A stretch of 36,455 nt of DNA, from NCBI GenBank assembly GCA_035575235.1, contig DATLYA010000042.1:1-36455 (forward strand), read 5' to 3'. Positions within the stretch are counted from its first letter, which is position 1. Each line of letters begins with the position of its first letter. A model generated the notes under the pieces. It saw only the letters and a list, made by a program, of their open reading frames with translations. It did not search any database and was not told where the DNA came from. A program made the translations under genes and the position numbers. Below, piece by piece: positions 30,324 through 36,455 of this stretch. The DNA is from SYOC01 sp035575235. Its GTDB lineage: Bacteria; Desulfobacterota; Binatia; Bin18.

Positions 30324-31514
30324 TCACTGACAGGCCGGCTGGTTCACCGGCGAGCCGCATGCCGAATTAACCAGCACGAGAATATTAGTACTCAAGAAGG
30401 GACTTGCTCCCTGCTCCTTGGGGGCGGTGCTGGTAAAGCCCCAGCTGGTTACACCCACCACGATATTCGGATTTGGAGCAGTTCCATTCGTAGTCCCAGT
30501 CAGAGTGGGGCGGATACCGAAGTTGACGAGCCACGGGCCACCACTCGACCCACCACACATCAGCGAGCCAATCACAGTGTTGTTGGAAAGGGAGGCAGTC
30601 TTAACGCCATGAGAATCATTCCTCTCCATGAACTGGCCGTTATCGAGACACACCGGGTACCCGATCTGTGTGATGTGCGTCAGCCCACCCGTTGTGAAGC
30701 CGAAACCATTCCAGCCATACCCATACCAGCCGGTTGCCGTACCCGGAAAGACGAGGGCTGTTCCGGTTTTGGGGACTAGCCGGATGACCGCAATGTCATT
30801 TTGACAGACGACACCGGAGACAGCGCAAGGATCGGTGCCAACAAAGTAGGAGGTCATGACAATTACCGATTGAGCGGCCCAGGTTTGAAACGGAGCCACG
30901 CCATTCCTATAGCCGGGAACAAAGGAGAAGGCCGTATAGAACTGTCTCTTGCCAAAGTTCGACACGCAGTGCGCCGCGGTGACGACGAGCCCACGCTTGA
31001 TTAGAGATGCGGAGCACACGAAGTTGCCAGTGCCGATCTTGAAAAACAACTTTCCAGATGCTCGATAAGGATATTGGGTATTGGTGGCAAGCGTTAATAA
31101 ATCGGCGCGAGCAGTGCTAAAAGGATGATTGTTGGTGCCGAACTCTTGAGGCTCAACGTCCAGAGCACCGGAGACCGCTGCATTCGGCGCACCAAGGAAG
31201 GTCGGGCTGAGTTTCCCATTGCCTCTCCCACCCGGCGAAAAACCAGGCGTGCCCGTTGTCGCCGGAGACATTAAGGCGTTGATCAGGTCCGCCTGCTCCT
31301 CTGCAGCTGAGCGGACCGGGCCCTGGGGAAGATCTAGGGGTACGGCATTCGCATAGTCGATCGAATCAGCTCCTGCCTGGGCTTCCGAATCTGGAACGGT
31401 TAGAACTGTGGCATTTCCTTGCTGAGAAATCTTAGCCGCCGCAAAAGCATTCATTCCCGCTGCATGACCCAGTAAACTCACGACAGCAAATGTAACATAC
31501 GGTTTCCAATTCAT
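30324..31514 (-). CDS. Secreted trypsin-like (S1/V8-type) serine protease
   Basis: A 396-residue preproprotein. Signal peptide at 1-27 (MNWKPYVTFAVVSLLGHAAG, NAFAAA), a pro-region to about residue 145 with SIDYANAVPLDLP (~51-63) and GFSPGGRGNGK (~91-101), then the catalytic domain: H182 in VVTAAHC, D240 in CQNDIAVIRLV, S324 in MCGGSSGGPW. Cysteines suit extracellular disulphides. GSSGGPW is common in glutamyl-endopeptidase-like enzymes. The start at 31514 has AAGGAGA; the longer frame lacks support. It is expected to be exported and activated by loss of the pro-region. The downstream genes P3, P2 and P1 carry versions of its propeptide motif, so a dedicated partner system is likely. Confidence 0.92.
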   Translation of the reverse strand: MNWKPYVTFAVVSLLGHAAGMNAFAAAKISQQGNATVLTVPDSEAQAGADSIDYANAVPLDLPQGPVRSAAEEQADLINALMSPATTGTPGFSPGGRGNGKLSPTFLGAPNAAVSGALDVEPQEFGTNNHPFSTARADLLTLATNTQYPYRASGKLFFKIGTGNFVCSASLIKRGLVVTAAHCVSNFGKRQFYTAFSFVPGYRNGVAPFQTWAAQSVIVMTSYFVGTDPCAVSGVVCQNDIAVIRLVPKTGTALVFPGTATGWYGYGWNGFGFTTGGLTHITQIGYPVCLDNGQFMERNDSHGVKTASLSNNTVIGSLMCGGSSGGPWLVNFGIRPTLTGTTNGTAPNPNIVVGVTSWGFTSTAPKEQGASPFLSTNILVLVNSACGSPVNQPACQ

Positions 31515-32755
31515 TATGCATTCTCCTTCTGTGAGAGAAAATTGCCAAATGACGAGGGATAAAGGCATGGACGATGGCGTCTGGAGGAAAAGCTCCGCGA
31601 GCCCTTCCACGAAGATTTAACCAATTCTATCTTTCTTGTTACACTGTTCCCTCCCTTCCTGATCGAGAAAATGTAGATATCTACCCCCTGAGTAAGTGAA
31701 GCTACTTCTTCTTATCGCACTCCTTCCTCCCTTCTTTACAGCAATTCGCTTTCCCATAGTAACTTTACCTAGTAACGGGAAATGTTCTCGCAAAGTGATG
31801 TGAGGCTCAGTCACGCAAGGACAATCGTTTCCTCATCGCCCTGCCGGCAAGAAAAGTGTAGTGCCCCGAGTTTGACGCCTTTTGAGAAAGTTGTTTTCTC
31901 ACCGCGCCGCACCGCCTAGAAATGTCTCTGTAGTTGTCAGGGCCAGGCATCTTTGTTTTGAACAAGAGGCGTACATATACATTTATTGAGGCTTTTCGCA
32001 CGGGAAGACTTCTTTCTTCCTTGCCTGCGTCAAGATCTCATGGAGCAAAGTTCGTACCGTTATGTTGTTCCCCCTCCATAATCAAAACTACCGGTTTTTT
32101 CTACTTTTTACCACATATCCTGGACGAAGGTCAAAATGGACGTAACAAAAGAGACAACGATCAGCCGTCGTTTGGCAAAGAAAAACTGTAAGTGAGTAGA
32201 TCGCTTGGCGGCAGATGTCAATGAAATGCGACAGACAAAACAGAAAGAGACAAATGTTCGCACGGCCTCAGACAGGAGGAGGCAAAGGGACGGTTCATTC
32301 TATGAATCATGCTGACAGAGGGGGAGGAATATCTTTAGGGAGGTAATAGAGCCCACTTCAGGCGAAACTGCCCCAATAGGCTAACGGTGCTCCTCTAGCT
32401 CGGAGGAGCATAAGATCACGGTCTCTGGCGAAAATATCAGGGAATGAGCTGTTGATATTATAAGTTGCAGCAAGGAAGCAAACTGACAAGCGTCTTGGCA
32501 ATAAGGAACCCGTTCGAGACGTCGAGCCTATAAGGTCGAACGAGCGCAAAGAGCTGTTCGATACGAAGGTAGGCAGCATACCGGGTACGTTCTCGTGTTT
32601 TTGTTTTTCGACTGTCTGTCACGACAACTCTCATCCAGCAGCGCTAGTGAAGTAGGCCGGGTTCCGACAATACCATAGGCTCGCAGCCAGGAAGCAAAGG
32701 CTCCCTTCGTTATTCTTTGCTTGGAAAAGTTGCGGAAAAAGGCTACAAAAGTCTC
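31515..32755. other. Gene-poor region, about 1.2 kb
   Basis: Open frames here are short, lack ribosome sites and resemble no family I know. Composition is more AT-rich and irregular than in neighbouring genes. Visible small structures are TGAGAAA/TTTCTCA (31883-31901) and GCTCCTC/GAGGAGC (about 32388-32408). A small RNA or decayed genes are possible but I cannot support either. It ends at the truncated DUF3782-like frame. Confidence 0.5.
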
Positions 32756-32914
32756 ATGTCCTTTACGGTTGATGACTTTCAGGATCTTGTTCGCCTGCTC
32801 GAAGAGCGTCCTGATTGGCGTGTGCAGCTTCGCCGCTTCATATTCACCGATGCACTGCTTACCGTGCCGGAGCAAGTGGCGGACTTGCGTGCTGCGACTG
32901 ATTTGTCTTCATAA
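32756..32914 (+). pseudogene. Truncated N-terminus of a DUF3782-like protein
   Basis: The 52-codon frame MSFTVDDFQDLVRLLEERPD followed by WRVQLRRFIFTDALLTVPEQ and VADLRAATDLSS matches the N-terminal leader of coiled-coil/DUF3782 (PD-(D/E)XK nuclease-like) proteins, which usually continue as a long coiled coil plus a nuclease-like domain. Here the frame stops just where the coiled coil should begin, 20 bp before the DUF35 gene. There is no clear ribosome site. It is probably a remnant; a free 52-residue peptide cannot be excluded. These genes commonly travel with mobile or restriction-type loci. Confidence 0.6.
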
Positions 32915-32934
32915 ACCTAACGAGAGGATCTTGT

Positions 32935-33357
32935 ATGGCGCAACAGAGTGGGAGACCCTTGCCTGCCGTCGATGACCTTTCTCGTCCGTTTTGGGAGGCT
33001 GCGAAACAACACCGGCTTGTCATTCAACGGTGCAGCCAGTGCGGCTACTTTAATCACCCGCCGCGTCCAGTGTGCGATGCATGTCTGTCACAACAATTGA
33101 CGTTTACGCCGGTGAGCGGCAAGGGAACGATTTATACGTTCTCGGTGATGTATCAGCCCAATGTCGCGGGATTCGAAGATCAGATTCCTTACCTTAATGT
33201 CTTGGTAGAGCTAGACGAGCAGCCACGCTTGTTCATGGTGACGAATCTGCCAGGTTCGGAACGGCGCAACATAAGAATTGGCGAGCGCGTGGAAGTGTAT
33301 TTTGAAGATGTAAATGACGAAATTTCACTGCCGCAGTTTCGGCTCATTTCCGAGTAG
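32935..33357 (+). CDS. Zn-ribbon/OB-fold DUF35 protein, acyl-CoA-linked
   Basis: A 140-residue DUF35 protein. The N-terminal helix (LSRPFWEAAKQHRLVIQRC) is followed by a rubredoxin-like zinc ribbon with C33, C36, C47 and C50 (CSQCGYFNHPPRPVCDACLS), then an OB fold (GKGTIYTFSVMYQP, GERVEVYFEDVND). DUF35 proteins pair with thiolase-like enzymes and often bind acyl-CoA or scaffold the partner, as ChsH2 does for the Ltp2 aldolase. Here the thiolase-like gene lies 83 bp downstream on the same strand, with a palindromic repeat in the gap. The start has GAGAGG upstream. The two proteins should act as one complex. Confidence 0.92.
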   Translation: MAQQSGRPLPAVDDLSRPFWEAAKQHRLVIQRCSQCGYFNHPPRPVCDACLSQQLTFTPVSGKGTIYTFSVMYQPNVAGFEDQIPYLNVLVELDEQPRLFMVTNLPGSERRNIRIGERVEVYFEDVNDEISLPQFRLISE

Positions 33358-33410
33358 GGGCGCCCCCTGAGGTTGCTCTCTCCACGGCGGCCACGCGGGG
33401 CCGCCCCTAC
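33354..33410. repeat. GTAGGGGC palindrome, copy 3 (57 bp)
   Basis: The ends GTAGGGGCG and CCGCCCCTAC match those at 9199 and 27100, with a longer, less paired centre (TTGCTCTCTCC). The left arm overlaps the DUF35 stop codon TAG. It lies inside the DUF35-thiolase pair. Confidence 0.7.
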
Positions 33411-33440
33411 AATAGGGTTGGGACACGGGAAGGAAGAATC

Positions 33441-34625
33441 ATGTGGTCAGGTAGAGGCAAAACGGCGATCGTCGGCGTAGGCTATTCACAGCTCACGCGC
33501 CATTCTCAGCAACCGCTTGGGCTTCTTGCTCTTGACGCCTGTCGCGCGGCGTTGGACGATGCAGGCGTAGCGCCGGAGCATATCGATGGCCTGACGACCT
33601 ATCCCGAACTGCCGGCTCACGGCGCGGGCAGCCGAGATGGAGAGGATATCGTCAGCGTCATGTACATCCTGAACCACCTGCCTGTGGCGTCGGATATCCG
33701 CTGGTACGCTCAGATCGAGGCCGGGATGATCGCGAGTCCGGTCATTGAAGCAGTCAATGCGCTTATCGCGGGCGCCTGCAATTACGTCCTCATCTGGCGC
33801 GCGTTGCATCAACCGCACGGACGTTATGGAGCCTGGACTAGCAATCGCGCCTCAGGCGAAGCGCAGTTCATGGCGCCTTATGGCGCAACCAGTATCTTTC
33901 AGTGGCACGCCATGCAATGGCAACGCTATATGCACCTGTACGGCGCGACACGTGAACACCTCGCCACCTTCGTGGTGAACAGTCGCCGCAACGCCAACCT
34001 CAATCCTCGTGCGTTTTTCTACACTACACCAATGACACGAGAGGATTATATGGCGGCCCGCTGGATTGCGGAGCCGCTGTGTTTGTTTGATTGTGACATT
34101 CCAGTAGAAGGGTGTGTCGCCATTGTTCTCACCACGGCGGAACGCGCAAAAGATCTACGCAACCCGCCGGCATACATCGCAGGATATGGACAGAACACCA
34201 GCCGCCGACGTACGCTCTTTCATTACGCCCTCGACGACTACATCGCCTGTGGACAATCGCTGGCGAAGAAATTGTGGGAGTCCTCAGGTCTCGGTCCTGC
34301 CGACATGGATGCGGCGGAACTGTATGACGGTTTTAGTCCCTCTACCCTCTACTGGCTTGAAGCGGCGGGCTTCTGTGGTAGAGGCGAGGCCTATCAGTTC
34401 ATCCAAGATGGGCGCATCGCCTTGGAGGGAGAACTTCCAGTGAATACCTTCGGCGGCAGTCTCAGCGAAGGACGGCTGCATGGCATGGGTCATATTGCCG
34501 AAGCCGTGTTTCAAGTCACAGGACGTGCAGACAAACGGCAGATTCCGGGAGCTACGGCAGTGTGTGCGATTGACGGATCGCCGATGCTGCGGGGCAGCGG
34601 GATTGTTCTTACTAAAGAGCCGTAA
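33441..34625 (+). CDS. Thiolase-like (SCPx/Ltp-type) protein without nucleophilic Cys
   Basis: A 394-residue thiolase-fold protein starting MWSGRGKTAIVGVGYSQLTR. The loop that normally carries the nucleophilic Cys (NxxCxSG) reads YAQIEAGMIASP (about 89-100) with no Cys. The C-terminal half keeps ELYDGFSPSTLYWLE, NTFGGSLSEGRLHGMGHIAE (H347, H351) and C375 in AVCAIDG. Loss of the nucleophile with a DUF35 partner parallels Ltp2-ChsH2, a steroid side-chain aldolase that does retro-aldol cleavage of acyl-CoA, so aldolase or hydrolytic chemistry is more likely than classical thiolysis. The start at 33441 has GGAAGGAAG upstream. It is convergent with the MFS gene at 34729. Confidence 0.9.
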   Translation: MWSGRGKTAIVGVGYSQLTRHSQQPLGLLALDACRAALDDAGVAPEHIDGLTTYPELPAHGAGSRDGEDIVSVMYILNHLPVASDIRWYAQIEAGMIASPVIEAVNALIAGACNYVLIWRALHQPHGRYGAWTSNRASGEAQFMAPYGATSIFQWHAMQWQRYMHLYGATREHLATFVVNSRRNANLNPRAFFYTTPMTREDYMAARWIAEPLCLFDCDIPVEGCVAIVLTTAERAKDLRNPPAYIAGYGQNTSRRRTLFHYALDDYIACGQSLAKKLWESSGLGPADMDAAELYDGFSPSTLYWLEAAGFCGRGEAYQFIQDGRIALEGELPVNTFGGSLSEGRLHGMGHIAEAVFQVTGRADKRQIPGATAVCAIDGSPMLRGSGIVLTKEP

Positions 34626-34654
34626 CTCCCTGCGCTTAGTTTAGCCGAACAGAA

Positions 34655-34725
34655 TCGGCGAAACGGAAACGGGGAGAATCGGAGCATTGTCTCTCCGGTT
34701 CCCCAATCCCCCGGTTCTCCGATTC
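34655..34725. repeat. AATCGGGG-type repeat with inverted arms
   Basis: GAATCGGAG (34676-34684) and CTCCGATTC (34717-34725) are exact reverse complements, with further GGGGAAT/ATTCCCC-like segments between. Similar GGGGAATCGGGGAATC sequence lies at about 3900-3925 in another intergenic gap. It sits between convergent genes and may act as a bidirectional stop. Confidence 0.5.
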
Positions 34726-34728
34726 CGG

Positions 34729-35931
34729 TCACGAGCCCACCTGCGTTTGCTTCTCCACGAACTCGGGCGTAGGGAGCGCTGCCGCATGCTGTTCCATCGT
34801 CAGCCAACCAAACGCCGCTGTTCCAAGCACACCAACTGCACCGCTAAACAAAAACAAGGCCCGGAGCCCGGTCACTTCGGCCAGCCCGCCAGCAAGCACA
34901 GGACCGAGCATCATGCCCGCGCTCATCGCCATATTCAGGACTCCCATAATCGCGCCCATCCCACCGTGATGCCCTTCATCAGCAGCCATGGCGGTGAGAG
35001 CAGGCATCGCCATGGCCGACGTAGCGCCGGCAAGCGCGCCAACGAACAAGAGGTGAAGGAATCCTTGGGCGCCCCAGACGGCGGCAAAGGCCAGCGACCC
35101 GAGATACCCGCCCGCGGCGATAAGCGTCTGGCGACTGATGCGATCCGCCAGACGGCCAAACGGCACTTGCACCAGAGAGTTCACGAGCATGTATGTTGCC
35201 AGCACAACGCCGATGTGGCTCTTGCTCATCGTCAGAACCTCAGTGGCCAGAAGGGGCAGGAACGAGAACCACAGCCCCATCTGGATGGAATTGATCATGC
35301 GATAAAACACCAGCGCCTGAATTTTCGGTCTGCGCAGCAGTTCGCGATATGAAGCGGTCTGCGCCCTGGCATGGAGAACAGGACGCGCCTCGGGTAAGAA
35401 CGCCAGCACGGCCAAAAACGCGATGAGGTTGAGCCCCCCCATCCAATAGAAACTGGCTTCCATGCCATACACGTCGCTCAGCCAACCGCCCACGAGCGGG
35501 CCAACGCCAAAACTACTAGTAAGAAACAAGTTAAAGACGCCCATATACGTACCGCGTTTCTCCGGCGGAGCGAGGTCGCCGACATAGGCGGTCGCGATCG
35601 GAATGATGAGGGCAATGACGCCGCCCTGCACGAAACGCCCGAGGATGAGGTACAAGATGTTGGGGGCGTAAAGATACCACAACGAGAGCAGGCTACAGAA
35701 AAACAGCCCCAGCGCGATGAACCCTTTTCGTCCGTGCCGGTCCGACAGACGACCGATTGTCGGCATAAACAAAATCTGAGCTAACGGAAAACTGGCGAAG
35801 AAAATGCCGATGGTCAGGCCTGTGGCGCCTAGAGTCTTGGCGTAAATTGGCAAGAATGGAATGACAATGCCCATGCCAAGATTGCCGGTAAAAACGGCAA
35901 GATTCAAAATATAGAACGTCCGTAAATCCAC
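34729..35931 (-). CDS. MFS transporter (DHA1-type multidrug/efflux)
   Basis: A 400-residue major facilitator with twelve predicted transmembrane helices. Motif A is GRLSDRHGRKGFIALG after helix 2 (about residues 60-75), repeated as FGRLADRISRQTLIAAGG in the second half. The N-terminus, FYILNLAVFTGNLGMGIVIP, and the TAYVGDLAPPEKRGTYMG segment (motif C/D region) match tetracycline/multidrug DHA1 exporters. The start is GTG at 35931 with GGAGACAG upstream. It is convergent with the thiolase-like gene and divergent from the amidohydrolase at 36117. It could export or import a pathway substrate; nothing in the sequence decides which. Confidence 0.92.
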   Translation of the reverse strand: MDLRTFYILNLAVFTGNLGMGIVIPFLPIYAKTLGATGLTIGIFFASFPLAQILFMPTIGRLSDRHGRKGFIALGLFFCSLLSLWYLYAPNILYLILGRFVQGGVIALIIPIATAYVGDLAPPEKRGTYMGVFNLFLTSSFGVGPLVGGWLSDVYGMEASFYWMGGLNLIAFLAVLAFLPEARPVLHARAQTASYRELLRRPKIQALVFYRMINSIQMGLWFSFLPLLATEVLTMSKSHIGVVLATYMLVNSLVQVPFGRLADRISRQTLIAAGGYLGSLAFAAVWGAQGFLHLLFVGALAGATSAMAMPALTAMAADEGHHGGMGAIMGVLNMAMSAGMMLGPVLAGGLAEVTGLRALFLFSGAVGVLGTAAFGWLTMEQHAAALPTPEFVEKQTQVGS

Positions 35932-36116
35932 GCTGCTGTCTCCAAACTCTTCCGTGCTGTAGCGACCATATCAGAGCAGAGCACATCTGTCCCGCTGCTT
36001 TTCTAACCGGATGACTTTCTGCTAGAAAAAGAGCGAAGCAGGTGGAGAGACGCCCGAAGCCGTGGCGTCACTGCTGAGCGCACTGCTTTGCCCCTACGCG
36101 TAAGGAGGATAAGACC

Positions 36117-36455
36117 ATGTTCAATCACCCCGTGATCTCAGCTGATGGACATATTGATCTGCCGTGGTTGCCGCCAACCTTGTTTACGGATAATGCCCCA
36201 GCAGCGCTAAAAGAGAAAATGCCAAAAGTCGTGGACGCCCCTGAGGGAAAGATGTGGGTCGCTCACAACGGCGTGAACCTCGGCTTAGCAGGCGGCATGG
36301 GATCGGCGGGTCGCCCCTATATTCCCGGTCAGATCTACCGGTCGGACCGCATGGCGGCGGAAGGTCTGTACGAAGACTACAAACGGGGCATTTTCCGCAC
36401 CTCCGATCCGAAGTATCGACTTCGCGATCAAGACCGGGATGGGGTCATCGGCGAA
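36117..36455 (+). CDS. PF04909-type amidohydrolase, C-terminus cut by window edge
   Basis: The first 113 codons of an amidohydrolase are visible. The start at 36117 follows TAAGGAGGA. MFNHPVISADGHIDLPWLPP carries the family's metal-binding Asp-x-His (ISADGHID). Then KMPKVVDAPEGKMWV, PYIPGQIYRSDRMAAEGL and YRLRDQDRDGVIGE follow, the last being the usual Q-x-x-DGV segment. It is related to the enzyme at 27188 by the same family only; the extended N-terminal insert differs. The rest of the gene lies beyond base 36455. It is divergent from the MFS gene. Confidence 0.88.
   Translation, partial: MFNHPVISADGHIDLPWLPPTLFTDNAPAALKEKMPKVVDAPEGKMWVAHNGVNLGLAGGMGSAGRPYIPGQIYRSDRMAAEGLYEDYKRGIFRTSDPKYRLRDQDRDGVIGE

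Noticed and set aside
31807..32191. Short frames on both strands in the gene-poor region
   Set aside because: No ribosome sites, no hydrophobic or family pattern, and they overlap each other.
32528..32875. 115-codon minus-strand frame
   Set aside because: Antisense to the recognisable DUF3782-like N-terminus; no family match.
34687..35352. Plus-strand 221-codon frame over the MFS gene
   Set aside because: Rich in His/Gln/Arg, the typical antisense of a hydrophobic membrane protein.

Overview
The window looks like a chromosomal segment of a moderately GC-rich, free-living bacterium that degrades lipids, aromatics or other hydrophobic organics. The gene mix includes several luciferase-like flavin oxidoreductases, two acyl-CoA dehydrogenases, an ACAD10/11-like kinase with DUF6285, CaiB/BaiF CoA-transferase, SDRs, VOC and cupin proteins, PF04909 amidohydrolases, and a DUF35-thiolase pair. 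This mix, with many short intergenic palindromes, resembles uncultured lineages such as Binatota (former Deltaproteobacteria) or Tectomicrobia/Entotheonella. That placement is inference; there is no rRNA or other phylogenetic marker here.

Layout. 1-2209 (-): luciferase-like oxidoreductase, VOC protein, cupin (cut by the left edge). 2466-7201 (+): small hypothetical, acyl-CoA dehydrogenase, kinase-like phosphotransferase, DUF6285, PurM-like protein, cupin. 7290-7913 (-): an orphan haem-copper oxidase subunit III. 8100-10276 (+): PRISE-like reductase and a luciferase-like oxidoreductase. 10444-14705 (-): methyltransferase, PhyH dioxygenase, D-aminoacylase-like amidohydrolase, a decayed VOC ring-cleaving dioxygenase, DUF1640 protein. 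14863-16161 (+): second acyl-CoA dehydrogenase. 16215-18549: an accessory island in which a secreted collagen-like protein lies between two outward-facing ISAs1 transposase remnants, which are in turn flanked by two dead toxin-antitoxin fragments. 18705-27026: SDR, carboxymuconolactone decarboxylase-like protein, hypotheticals, crotonase, a coupled pair of tiny membrane proteins, a tandem CoA-transferase fusion, then SDR plus F420-type oxidoreductase. 27188-28396 (-): amidohydrolase. 28573-31514 (-): a trypsin-like secreted protease with three small proline-rich proteins that share its propeptide-like motif. 31515-32755: gene-poor. 32756-34625 (+): truncated remnant, DUF35 and thiolase-like pair. 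34729-35931 (-): MFS exporter. 36117-end (+): amidohydrolase, cut by the right edge.

How they fit: most catabolic genes could form CoA-thioester pathways: CoA activation by CoA-transferase, dehydrogenation by ACADs, crotonase and SDR steps, thiolase/aldolase cleavage, with flavin monooxygenases, PhyH, VOC and cupins for oxygenation or ring cleavage and amidohydrolases for hydrolytic steps. No transcription regulator is recognisable anywhere in the 36 kb.

The most unusual parts are the protease cluster with stand-alone propeptide-like proteins (28.5-31.5 kb), the collagen/ISAs1/toxin-antitoxin island (16.2-18.6 kb), the CoA-transferase fusion whose linker is built from a heptamer repeat that is otherwise intergenic, and several families of dispersed palindromes.
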